Shown piece by piece: positions 9,672-21,266 of a stretch of 64,000 nucleotides of DNA. How positions within the stretch are numbered: position 1 is the first letter of the stretch; the number at the start of each line of letters is the position of its first letter. The notes beneath the pieces are model-generated. The model saw only the letters and a list, made by a program, of their open reading frames with translations, was not told the origin of the DNA and did not search any database. This stretch comes from Tretioscincus oriximinensis (Eukaryota > Chordata > Lepidosauria > Squamata > Gymnophthalmidae), in NCBI GenBank assembly GCA_022410635.1, contig JAJVDF010000651.1:297655-361654 (forward strand), given 5' to 3'. A program made the translations under genes and the position numbers.

Positions 9672-12600
9672 ATAGTAGCAAGAAATAATGTTATGAAAAC
9701 CTCTTATAGTGCTGTGACTACTGTTAATCTCCACTGTTGATTTCTCTGGAATAATTGTACTTGACTAAGGATGCATCCAAACAACTTTCCCTTAAATCAA
9801 ACTTTGCAGCATGATAGAAAATGTGTGTTGATACTCAAGTTCAATAATTCCAGACAAATCTAACTGTATAGGTAGGTTTTACAAACTACTGCAAGACAAA
9901 ATGTAATTGACTATCCTGTGTCCCCAGGAAAAATAATAAAAAAGGGATTTTTACAAACTTTATTAAAAACCAAAAAAAATTATGGAAATGATTTTAACCA
10001 CAAAATGGATTATAGGTTTGAATATAATGAAACCAGTAAGAGCAGAGTGGACCGAGAAAAAGGATCAAGAAACAGCATCACAACTGCTCTAAAGTAATGA
10101 GGAAAATATAATATGTAAGTGCAAACAGGGGAGTCTAACTCAATTCTAAATTGCTATCTCTCAGTTCATGATAATGTTCATGATATGGAATTTAATCAAT
10201 AAATAACACTCTCCCTCCAATTTTCTTTTTATCTCAGCTTTAGCACCCTGGTAAAGTTGTCCATTTCCAGAGTAGGGCCTAGTGCAGAAAAGGCCTAGGG
10301 TTGCTCACGGAAAGGATTTGCCCATTGATATCTCTGTATAATATACAGTATTTTAATGGAGAATAAAACACCATGGAGAAAAAAAAATAGGTTGAAAAAC
10401 TGAATTTTCTAGCTGCTTCTGTTTTGCTGTTGGATGTTGTCTCAGTAGGCAATATTGGATACTGCCTTAACAAAACTATTATAGCATGAATTTTTAATGC
10501 AGTTATTGTTTACACTTGAAGAAACTCTGCATTTGTAAATATTTCAGTGTAATGATCTGGCTTATATATGCTTTCATCTGTAAAACCTGAATTTCATGTT
10601 AAAGAATACTTCATGTGCTGCCCTGATTTTCATAAAGTTGTTTCCTAAGACTGGAACCCAAATGAGTATTGAAGCATTGCCGATCATAATTCCTTTTAAA
10701 AATCTTTTTTTTTTTACAATGAATCTCCTTGATTGACAATGATGGGTTTGCTCTTGACTTGACCTCTTGAAGCAGAAATAAACTGAAACATTGTCAACTG
10801 TTTTATGAGAAAGATTAAGGAACATATATCATGTAATACATATGGCTGTTCTTTTAATCCACTATTTGTAGATTATAATTTATTCTAGAATATTGATGTT
10901 TTATTCTAGAATATTCAGCACAGCTTTATAGGGAGTGCTAGAGCCCACCAGCATAGGAGCAATATGCAAATGTTAATTGTTTGGATTGTGCATGTGTTTT
11001 TTGAGAATAGTGCTGGTCAGTAAGCCTCCCTTAAATGTACATTTGGTATATTTGTATATCTCTCGGTTTGCCTTAAACATTTTTTTTACTCATATGAAAT
11101 AAAGCATGCACCTTACAACAATTGCTAATTGTGTTGATCTATGAATATGCATGCAGGGCCCTTATATACAAATACAGTATAAGAAGAATATTGAACTTTA
11201 TAAAATATACTAGAGACGATTAGCAATTACTTTTTCCCTCAGAGTTGTTTAAAAATGCGCTACATTCTAATGGAATTGAACCAACTTACCAGATGAGCTT
11301 TTTAACTAGGTATCTGAATTGTTTAGACACATTGGTTTGCTTTCTCATGACATGAAAGTAAACAATCTACAAATAGAGAAAAGAGTCAGCTCACACACTG
11401 TGTTATATATTAGCTGAAGTGCAAGAAAACTGTGGTGGGACATATGCAATATGGCTTCTTTTTAAATAAATATGTGTGCATATGTTGGGAAGCGGGCAAG
11501 GTAAGCTTTTGCCAGAAGTTTTCTTATTTATTCTACAGGTTTTTGGATGAAAACAGAATGGACTTGCACTATGTTCCATTTATTTACTTATTTATTGGCA
11601 GCTACAATGAACTTTATGCTCATATCTTGTATAGTCATATCAATGGAGGTCACAAGAGAGAATGTCATGCAACTCTGTAGAAAGGTTGGGTGAAGATTCT
11701 AATCAGCAGTATATCTGCCATCATTAAGTTGAAACTGATATTTAATATAACTGGAATTAAATAAGAAAGGCTTCAAGTCACAACTGGATGTGAATTTCTA
11801 GGAGTAGCAGAACTGCTTTAGTTCTTTAATAGTATCTGTAAATGCCTACTTAAAATATATTAGGTTTTTATAGCATAAAAAACACATGGGTTATTTTATG
11901 CTTTAAGCATATGATTGCAGGGGATTTGCCTCAAATAATTATGAGGACACCGCTGTAGGGTGATTATTACTCTGTTTCTTACTAGCATTTTTGTGCAACT
12001 TTTACAGTACAATTTTCTGACTTTGTGCAATGATTGTACCATGTGAACATTGCCTGTGAGAGCTTTCAAGATCTGTCAAGACCTCCAGCCCTGTCTTTTG
12101 GAAAAGACAGAGACTAGGAAGGGAATTAGTTGCTTTTTCTTCAGTCAATTTTTAATACTGGAAAAAGCAGCAATATCAAAACCCCACTTGCAGACTTACA
12201 AAATTTGGTTGAGTTTAAAAGTGAGGCTTTCTCCCTTGAATTTCCCACCCAGCAGCAAAGATAGCCAACAGAAAGGATACTGAACAACTAAAATTTATGG
12301 CATGGTTTTCTCAAAGATATAGGAAAATTCATATAAAGAAAAGGCAATTGCTTTGCTATTCTGGACAGCCAGCAAGGATGGTGTAAATCTTATATAACAT
12401 TTTATAAAAAAAATAATGTTGCAAAAAGCAGCTGGAAAAAACTCACTAAAATGTTCCTCCAAAATGCAGAATACAATCTGGTGAATGTATTTCTGCTCAT
12501 TGCTGCTATGATACACAGCCTTCCAAAAGCTTCCATGTGTGTAAAATTCTACTGTATTCTACACTTCTGTCTTCTGTGACTCATGGATGTGGCAGGTATG

Positions 12601-13010
12601 TAGTCTTGTAGTATTGGTCATGGAGATATACACCTCCTACTTGTTAAAGCACAACTCACTATGACTTCTGTCTGTAAATTTCATTATTTTCTGAGATCAT
12701 TTCTTATGTGTCAATGAAGAAAAGGTATAGAAGTTGGGAGAGGAAACCTCTGAAGGGTGCTAAAGACTGGCAAAAAATAGGAAATTTGAGGTTTGAAGAG
12801 TTAAATAGATAATAAATAAAGATACAAAGCAAAAATATGAAGTTTTGCCCGCCCGCCCCCAAATGCTTAACTCTGTGCTTTTAGCTTCTTGATCCTGCCA
12901 CCTTTCTTATTCATATTTTAAAACCATTTAAGAGAGCATTTACTTGTCTTATACTAATGTTTTTCTCAGTGCTACAGCTGTTCTGACATTTTTATTTTTG
13001 TTTTCACCAG

Positions 13011-13236
13011 GTAATGGAAGGTAAGGCTGAACTATTGGGACCTGGCACAATCATTGGTAGAGATTCTGATGTTCCACAGGATATGCTGAGATTGTATATT
13101 ACTATTCCCCCTTGCCATGGGCTAATATTAAATGGAATTTATGGCACAGAGGTTGAGCATTATAAGCAACTGAGTCCAAAAATACTTCATCAAGATTTAG
13201 AAGTTCACAGCTTTACAATGAAAGATCTCAAAAAAG
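13011..13236 (+). CDS. FREM1: FREM1-like exon C: first half of CSPG repeat b
   Basis: The 226-bp exon has phase 0 in and 1 out. A T-rich tract and CACCAG precede it. It encodes VMEGKAELLGPGTIIGRDSD, then LYITIPPCHGLILNG, and ends in HSFTMKDLKK, the F...DL..G turn of a CSPG repeat. The donor is AAG|GTTGGG, which lacks a purine at +3 and is the weakest donor in the gene. The next exon completes the same motif (GLMLMYMHDD), which supports the border. Confidence 0.88.
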
Positions 13237-13305
13237 GTTGGGCTGTTTCTTTCAACTCTCTCTTTGCCATTTTTACGTTAGAATGTTCATGAAAGACAGT
13301 TTTGC

Positions 13306-13344
<39 letters not shown>

Positions 13345-13345
13345 C
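13306..13345. repeat. (TTTA)n microsatellite
   Basis: About ten TTTA units stand at the 3' side of the antisense LINE that follows, consistent with being its simple-repeat tail. Confidence 0.9.
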
Positions 13346-14270
13346 ATTTTTATACTTCCCTATACCTGAACGTCTCCGCCCGGTTAACAATAAAATCACA
13401 ATTAACATGTTAAAGACAGCTATATCGAAAAATAGGGAAGAGACAGCAATTTTCTCAACCAAAGGCCAGGCCAAAGAGGTGCATCTTCAAGCATTTTCTG
13501 AAAGTGCACAGAGATGGTGATTGCAACAGAAAAGGCCTATTCTGGGTTCCCACCCTCTGCCACTGAGGGTGGAGGTACAGTCAGGAGGGTCTCCCCTTCA
13601 GATCTTAAGGCATAGGCAAGTTCATATGGGAGAAGGCATTCCTTTAGATATTTGGGGTGCAAGTTATGTAAGGCTTTATAGGTGAAAGTTCATATCTTGA
13701 ATTGGGCTCGGTAGCAAATTAGCAGCCAGTGCATTCTTTTCAGGACCGGCATGATTTGTGTCCGGCCAGTCAAACCTGCCAGCAATCTAGCTCCTGCGTT
13801 CTTCACCAGCTGCAGCTTCCGAACCGTTTTCAAGGGCAGCCCCATATAGAGTGCATTACAATAGTCCAACCTGAAAGTTACCAGAGCATGGATTTCTGTG
13901 GCCTAATCATCCCTATCCAGAAGTAGCCGCAACTGGCGGACCATCTGTAGCTGGGAGTAGGTATTCCTGGCCACCGCCTTCACCTGATCTTCAAGTGTCA
14001 GCGAAGGATCCAGGAGCACCCACAGATTTTGGACCCATCCCTTATAGGGCAATTCAATCCCATTCAGGATAGAGTGCCTATTCACTTCATGGACCCATGT
14101 CACTTCTTGACACATAGCACCTCCGTCTCATGTGGATTCAGCCATCCAACCCATTACTGCCTTCAGGCACCTGTCAAGCACTTCAACCACATCTGACTTC
14201 AATAGAGAGATTGAGCTGAGTGTCATCAGCATATTCATCATTAAAACATAAGAGCATATGACTGAAATTA
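13346..14270 (-). mobile_element. L2-like LINE, reverse-transcriptase C-terminal half (antisense)
   Basis: The minus strand encodes, with stops and frameshifts, EYADDTQLNLSI (the YADD catalytic box, at 14222-14233). It then encodes LWVLLDPSLTLEDQVKAVAR and HALVTFRLDYCNALYMGLPL followed by KTVRKLQLV, and later TYKALHNLHPKYLKECLLPY. This order matches the L2/CR1-group LINE reverse transcriptases common in lizard genomes. It is 5' truncated and non-functional. The TTTA repeat at 13306-13345 is its likely tail. Confidence 0.85.
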
Positions 14271-17200
14271 AAAACACCCAGAACAAAGTTTGAAAAGCTC
14301 CTTGATGAAATGAATCTCTTTTTGACCACTGCAGATAGGGATAATGGGAAGTGAAGGCTAAAAGAAAATAATATAAACTATTGAGTCACATGGGGTGAAA
14401 GATTAAGAAAAATAGCCGTACCCACTCGAAGGTAAATAACAGAAAAATTGTGAAATACCACAGTTGTATTGTTTCTTCATTCGAATTGTCAAGTTTAATT
14501 CAATTTTTAATGCAGGGATTAGGTAAATTTTCTCAGTGGACATATTAATATACAATTTGAAAGGGTTACATTTTAACTTGATAATAAATTTAAAAGTAAA
14601 TGATAGGAAGTTTGGGGGCTATTTAGGCTGATAAGCAATTTGCATTTTTTTAATTTTTTTTTAACTTATTCTAGTCTGCTACCCATCACAGCCTGAATTA
14701 GAGTAAAAGATGCCCATTTAAGTTCCCTGTGGCCACAAAAGGAAACATCATTCCTGACTTTGGAAAAGTCCTGAGTGAATGAAAAAGGCCATATGTCTTC
14801 CATATGTACACATGAATCAGACCTGTACAAGTTGGAGAGGGGAAGAGGGAAATGAAGTTACAGGTTCTATACGTTTTCCCATTCTTACCAGATTTTCCAT
14901 TTATTTGGGATGGGGGGGTTGAGGGTCATATTTTATAGGCAGCAGATGTCCTCTGCTGGAAACCACTGTATACTGCAGCATTTTGATTTCAAAGAAATGA
15001 ATGGAAAACCTTTAGCTCAACTTTTCCCCTCTGCAGCCTATTTTACAAGTGTCGCAGAGATATTTGTAGTTCTTCCGTGGTTAATCACCAAATCAGCAAA
15101 TGTGTAAGAAGCCTCCCTTGCACCACTTGTATACCATCTGGTATACTGGTTAATGCAAAATCCCCCAAAGACATATGAAACAAGAGTAAAATTGATTCAG
15201 ATTCTTGACTCGTAAGCTATATTCTACTTCTCTTCTGGTTTCATACCTGGATATTTTCTGTGACTGAATACACAATCCCCTATCTGAAAGCAAAACAGAA
15301 AAGTCGGAACCATTTAAGAGACATACTAAATAGCTACAGATCAACCAAGTCAACAGCAGCTCTGCAGGTAATATAGCTGGCTACAGAATCAATAGTACTT
15401 TAGAAACTAGAAAGATTCCTTATCTTCTCTTGGTTGACATCTGTGTCATAAGCTTGCCAAGTAGATCAAAGCAGCAGTGGAAAGTGGGTGAGTGGAATTG
15501 AGCCAGCGGATATTTGGCATTTAAGCAGATCCAGAATTACTCAGTTTTTAGTCTGATATTTGTGCGAAAGACCTGCTTTAGGTTTTGAAAAAGAATTGCA
15601 TGCTTAATTCACTCAGGATTGGCCTCAAAACAAAGCTTACACAACTATTTCTTTGCCTTACAAGCAACATTGTAAGTAGCCCATATTAATTATTTCCTAA
15701 ACTTATTGCTTTAATGGGTGTTACAACAGCACCAAGAAAATGAAGTCAGGTCTAGTTGCTTTTAGCCATCCGTACAGGTTTCCTGTTGGAAACACATTTT
15801 GAGAAACCAGGCAGAAATCAAGTAACACATCAGTAAAGGTCCTATGCCAAAAAGCAATTCTACATCCTCATATTTCATACAATTCCAAAAGTCAGAACAG
15901 GGATAAATTTATTTTAATCAGAAATATTTCTGTGACAATATATTGCTAAGTAGCCTATGCAATGATTTGGAGCTCCTGTGAGTTTTAGAATGAAACTTTA
16001 TGAGCTCCAATGACTTTAACCAGGGAGCCCGTTTTGGTAATTCAGTAAGGGATGCTGCTAATATGGATTTTCTTAAAACCCAGAACACAATGATGTGCAT
16101 CTTCTGCTAATAATATGCCAGTAGTACAGTTCAAAAAGTAGTCATGCAATCTGGTTTCAGAATATTTAGTCATAGATTTGTGGCTTGTAGACTGTTAAGA
16201 AAAAGGTAGGGAGCATGAGTTTTCAAAGACAACTTTATTTCAGAAGCTGAAGAAATACATTTGTCCATGAATGCTCATGCTGCCTACTTTTTCCTTGTTA
16301 TCTATAAGGTGCTTTGAGATTCCCCTGCTAATATACTGGTAGACCTTGAAATTGAAATCTCTCAGCAATCCACATGAGGAGCCTCTTAATCAGAATCATG
16401 CTCTGCTCTGGGTAGATGGAGCACATTAGTGGTGGGCAGGACTCCTATATTCCTCACCAATAAGTCCAGAAGGTTGTAAGAACATCAGTTTCAAAACCAG
16501 TGTGGTAAATATGTGTCTATTTTGAAATGGGCTTGCCCTCAGGGCCAAACAGAATTATTGCAGCTTTCCATACATTTCCCACCAAGCATAAAATATTTAA
16601 CGAAAGTATCACAGATGTATCAGAATTTCTCCTTTTATCAAGAGCAAACATTTTATGGAAGAAGATAAAGATGGGTGCATCTTCATCTTGCTTTGTGTGG
16701 TGTTTCCACAGCATACTGGGAATTAAGCTAGTGAATGAAAGCAACGGGAACCTACAATGGAGGTCTAATTTCCTGTCTCAATGATTTCTAGAGGATTTGA
16801 ATGACACTAGCACTTGTCCTCTGAAGCATGACATCTTCTTAGTTATTAGGAAGAAATTAGTTTCCCTCCCCCCCCCCTCCTTATTCCCATGAAATCTTTT
16901 ATCTCCCTATAATTATCATTCTGGGTTACTAAGCACTCTAGTAGAGTGATCCTATATGTTTCTGCTCAGAAGTAAAATCCCCGAGCTCAGGGAAACCTGT
17001 TCTGAGTTAAGTGATCATGAAATCACAGCCCAAAATGTAAAAGCAAAACGATGCTAGTTTGCGAAGTTTCACATTATGTTTCGTGGGATTTCTTTTTGTA
17101 CATAGAAGAGAAGAGTAACCTGAAGTCAAATGCACAATTGTGGAAATCAGTTGCTGGCCCTCTATTTCAAAATAACATGTTGTCTTACATAAGAGAAAAA

Positions 17201-17394
17201 TATTATGGTATTTCCATGGCTGGACATCATTATACTGTTCACTTAATATTGATTTACCTAAGCTCATCTCTACATCGTTGATTACCTGGATTTCTGTATT
17301 TCCCTTAACTGAGACTGCAGTCACATATGGCTTTCTTTTAAAAGTAAAAAAATTCTGAGGCAGTTTAGGAACAGCTTAGAATAGGTTATTATTA

Positions 17395-17605
17395 ATTTAT
17401 TAATTAATTTATTTATTTAAAAATTTATATCGCACCCTTTATCATAGGTCCTGGGTAACAAAAGAGTAAAAGAACATGAGAAACATTGATCAATAAATCA
17501 TTTAAAAGTTCCATACCCTCCCTCCCTGGAAGAACAAATTCAGAGGGAGCTAAGAGTCAAAAGCCTAGGTAAAGGGGTACATTTTTACCAGATGCCAAAA
17601 GCTAT
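17395..17605. repeat. Interspersed repeat related to 28770-29060
   Basis: It shares, in order, TTATATC.CACCCTTTATCA-like sequence, GGGTAACA, AATCATTTAAAAGTTCCATA, CCCTCCCT and TTTTACCAG with the segment near 28.8-29.0 kb. It is probably a LINE 3' region. The minus-strand ORF adjoins and overlaps its right end. Confidence 0.6.
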
Positions 17606-18125
17606 ACAGTAGCAAGTCATATCTCCGCTGTAATCCACCAATAATGTAGTCTATTCCTTTAAATGCTTTCAAATATTTCTTTATTATCCAAACTATGAAA
17701 ATCTGTGAAACTATGGAATTTCCCCTTAATATGTACAGTTGTTGTTTAATCTTTACCCCTTTCTCATTAATTGTAATCATTTCTTGTTTAGAAATCTCAA
17801 AAAGTAAAATCTTCAAGTCCAAAGAACATTTATTAAGAATAGCCTGCCATTTTCAAGCAAAATCCTCCTTATTTGGGGACATGTCAGGTTCCTTTAAAAT
17901 TCTGAGCCCTCTAGGGATCATGTTGGCTTTATAATATTCACCCAAAGATCCCAAATGGGTATTCAATCTTATGGCCTTCAATTTGTTATTCAAATATACT
18001 CCCCAATCACCAGATTCTTGGGAAACTTGTTCCAAAGAAAAAAACGAAGGTATGTCTAAAATACTTCTAATATGTTCCACAGAGTATCCACACAATCCCA
18101 ATAATATGTACATATGTGGTTAAAG
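17565..18125 (-). pseudogene. Unidentified transposon-type ORF remnant with PRGLRI motif
   Basis: On the minus strand a near-continuous frame of about 185 codons runs from 18113 to 17565, broken by a TGA near 17854. The upper part includes VEHIRSILDIPSFFSLEQ, then WGVYLNNKLKAIRLNTHLGS and LGEYYKANMIPRGLRILKEP. After the stop it continues with KWQAILNKCSLDLKILLFEI and a Lys-rich segment. The pattern (..YLN.KL.A.R...H...L.EYY....IPRGLRI.KEP) looks like a gag/ORF1-type protein of a mobile element, but I cannot name the family. It is most likely a dead copy. Confidence 0.5.
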
Positions 18126-18681
18126 GAATACTTCATGAAAATCTCAAATATGGATATCTGTGTTAGGTCCAATGGGGAGAAGAAGAAAAATCTTCCAACT
18201 GAAAGTTATCCATTATGTTTTGCATTTGCCAGACTTCTTTTGTAAATCCAATTAGTTAAAAATGAGAACAGCAACGACAAACATGAAAGGACCTCTTATT
18301 AAAAAGTACATATTAAATCTCATATTCATAAGGCTTATCAAAATATATGGAGAAACTGGCCAGTTAAAGCTAGATTCATCTTTACATGAAATTTGGATTG
18401 CTAGTTACAAACAAAGAAGATATCTAAGGAAGAATGGAGTTGTTATGTATCTCAGAAATGCAGTTTAAAGGCGTCAAGTGGTTCTTAGTGGTTTGGAAGT
18501 CATGTTAGAAATGTCTTGTTTGAAGGGAATTAACAAGTGCAAGCTCTTGGATAACTTAATTAGTAGCAGACATTGTGCAGCTTTGATATTTAGTATTCCA
18601 TTTGAATGCTAATTGCCTTTAGAATGTGATTTGACTGTTGCATTCAAAGTATCCAATTGTCTATCATTCTTTCTCAAATAG

Positions 18682-18826
18682 GACTGATGCTTATGTACAT
18701 GCATGATGACACAGAAAGCCTAGAGGATAGTTTCACCATTCAGCTGACAGATGGCAAGTATACAGTCCAAGGGACACTTTACATCTACATCATGCCAGTC
18801 AACGATGAAATCCCTCATCTTTCCAG
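18682..18826 (+). CDS. FREM1: FREM1-like exon D: second half of CSPG repeat b
   Basis: The 145-bp exon has phase 1 in and 2 out, with acceptor TCAAATAG. It encodes GLMLMYMHDDTESLEDSF, TIQLTDGKY and IYIMPVNDEIP, completing repeat b with the expected Y.HD...S.DSF...L.DG and PVNDE.P signatures. The donor is CCAG|GTTAGC. The codon interrupted at the end is AG plus G from exon E (Arg). Confidence 0.9.
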
Positions 18827-20259
18827 GTTAGCTACAGAAGTGACATTCTATGCAAAGTGACTTTGGGAGAGATGGAAATAAGCTTTTAATTTCTTTTTCA
18901 TTGTTAACATGTTTATGGAATTATTTACTGGCAAGAAGATATATATAACAATTATAATCTAACCATTTTAGTTTCTTGGGAAATGCTGATATCAAGGTTT
19001 GGGTACTGAAATGAGTTTCTGAATGAGGATGAAAAATATGGATGTCACATAGTTACATTTCAAAAAAAGTAGCCTGGACAGCAAGAATATATAATGAGAA
19101 TATAAGAATCCTGCTTATCTCTCCAAACTAGAACTGGTACTTGGATATCAATTCCAGTAGCCATTGATATACTGTTTTCCATGGATTAGACCAACCCTGT
19201 CTTAAAGCTGTCCAGACTGGATCTGATACCTCTTCCAGTAGTGAATTCCACAGGCCAATGAAAAAATACTTTCCCTTCTTGGTCTTAATTCTTTTTCCTA
19301 TTTTGTGATAATTTAAATATTAAAATGGTTATGCAAAATATGGAAATTGTTATTAATTTAATGATTGAAAGCAAGAAGGATTTGATGATGGGGAAAAATA
19401 ATATTAGTGTGGATATTATTTATTGTTTGGTTATTAATACCCTCATCTTTCACTAAGAAATGTTTGGCTATTCCAAATTGTTCGTACATTGTTAGGATTA
19501 ATAGTGTTTATAATTGGGTTTCTTTGATCCATTAAGTGCCACATGCTTTAACTAAAATTGAAATACATTTCCCACTTCATTGCCTACTCACCTAATATCA
19601 AGATATCTCACTGGGGCTCTTCACATTCTTTTTCAATTTTTATTATCTGGAATAATTTAATGTATTAGTAAATCTTGCTGTTTCACTGTTCAATCCTCTA
19701 GATCATTTATCAATAAAAACCAGATGTTCCAATAGCGAGTAAGGGAGGGAAAATGGGGAATCACATTTGACTTCCCTCCACTCTGAGAATTGTTCGGTTA
19801 TCGCTACTGTCTCTTTTGTGATCTTCAGTTAATTATCAATTCAGAACATAGCCTGCTTTCTTCTTCTATCATTTATGAGTTTATTTAATGTTATTTGATG
19901 AGGGACTTTATCAAAAAACTTCTGAAAATTCAGATATAAGGTGTTAACTGGATCATTTTTATCAACATGCTTGTTGACTCCTCAAAGAATTCCAGCAAAT
20001 TACAAAGGCATAATTCATCTTTGCAGAAGCCATTCTCATTTTCTTAATTTTATCTTTAAATGATGAATTCCATCTCTTTTCCTAGAAATAATAATCTGAT
20101 TGAGCTGTAATTTGTTGGATTACTCTTAGATCCTTTTTTGAAGATTAGTGTTATATTTGCTATTTCCTAGCATCAGGTACAGCCTTAGGGAAAGATAATT
20201 GATTTCAAAGTTGCTGAGTTCTGAATTATTCTGTCTTTTCCCCCTTTCTGACTTCTTAG
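18827..20259 (+). other. Intron D-E, largely antisense CR1
   Basis: This 1.4-kb intron consists mostly of antisense CR1 sequence (listed separately). The polypyrimidine tract of exon E lies immediately beyond it. Confidence 0.7.
19085..20200 (-). mobile_element. CR1-like LINE ORF2 remnant (antisense)
   Basis: On the minus strand, near 20150-20080, translation gives NITLIFKKGSKSNPTNYSSI, the N.TPIFKKG....P.NYR motif. Near 19930-19890 it gives NFQKFFDKVPH, the DF.KAFDKVPH motif. At 19290-19110 it gives the C-terminal KYFF.GLWNSL..EVSDPVW with TALRQGWSNPWK pattern. The order is that of CR1 reverse transcriptase to 3' end, with many stops. The fragment ends within roughly 60-100 bp of the exon E acceptor. 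Confidence 0.82.
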
Positions 20260-20401
20260 GAACACAGGATTGGTAATTGACGCTTATGAGAGTAAAGTTA
20301 TTTCCAGTGTTTCATTAGCAGTGGAAGATAAAGATTCTTTAGGAAATCAGCTTCATTATGTCATCAACAACAAGCCAAAGTGTGGACATCTAAAGCTAAA
20401 G
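20260..20401 (+). CDS. FREM1: FREM1-like exon E: first half of CSPG repeat c
   Basis: The 142-bp exon has phase 2 in and 0 out. A strong pyrimidine tract (TTTTCCCCCTTTCTGACTTC) and TTAG precede it. It encodes NTGLVIDAYESKVISSVSL, then AVEDKDSLGNQLHYVI and PKCGHLKLK, the first half of a CSPG repeat (..L.V.E...I....L...D.DS....L.Y.I...P..G.L). It ends before GTGATA. Confidence 0.87.
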
Positions 20402-21177
20402 GTGATAACACTTTTCATTCCATGTCTTTCATCAGTAAACTTCTTTTAAATCAACCCTTAAACAATATGGATGTCTGAGATAAATATATCTCCAAGCTTT
20501 GTGGTGTAACCTAGGGCCTTTCTGCGGTTACTCTTTAACAAGTTCATGAAGGACTACAGGAGCTTCCCTTTTGCATGGCAGTTTGATTTGAAGGAGATAT
20601 GGTACATCTGAACAAAACGTAGTATAATCCAGATCAGGTTGTCAAAAATGACCCCACAATTTGGAACACTTGTGCACTTAATTAAACAAGCCCACCAGTA
20701 TAATAGCTGGTGATAAACCAGACCAAGGACATGCAGGTGGTGCACACTTCCATGGTACAATATTTCATGAAACTCATTGTGGTGGTACAACAAAGCAAGC
20801 CATTAAAATACATCTCAGAGGGGCTTCAGTGCTTTAGGAACATTAAACACCAGGAACTTCAGAAGTCTTGGAGGCTGGCTCTGAAACTCACAATCTTTAG
20901 AAGAGTGCAGATGCTACCATTATACAGATATTAAAGCACGGATAGCTTTATTCCAGTCTTGACAGCAATCTGTCCTTGTTTAGGGATTAATTGCTAAATG
21001 CAGATAAATGCAGAAAGATCCTTAGTGGTTTCATTCGCTTACATCTGAAACATCTACTTGGAATCATGGAACTTGAACCATGACCACAGAACTCAACCTA
21101 CATAAATGGATATGATGATAATGATAAAATAAATAGCAAAGGTTTAAATATTAAAAAGTATGTTGTATCCTTATGCT

Positions 21178-21266
21178 CTATGTATGTACTTATGTATGTA
21201 TGTATGCACGTATGTATGTACGTATGTACGTGTATTTGTATGTTCGTATGTCTGTCTGTCTGTATT
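21178..21266. repeat. (TATG/TACG)n microsatellite
   Basis: Imperfect tetranucleotide units TATG, TACG and TGTC run for about 85 bases. A reading frame of repeated Met-Tyr-Val is an artefact of it. Confidence 0.93.

Larger units (their letters stand above)
5940..13010 (+). other. Intron B-C
   Basis: This 7.1-kb intron contains a CR1 tail (6150-6240), a CR1 fragment pair in opposite orientation (8575-9375), a 164-bp TIR element (9508-9671) and twin TTCTAGAA motifs (10883-10916). Otherwise it is AT-rich with no coding signature. Confidence 0.75.
13237..18681 (+). other. Intron C-D
   Basis: This 5.4-kb intron holds a TTTA microsatellite, an antisense L2-like LINE, an interspersed repeat near 17.4 kb and a minus-strand transposon-like ORF (17565-18125). 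A C-run lies near 16868. No other coding signature was seen. Confidence 0.75.
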
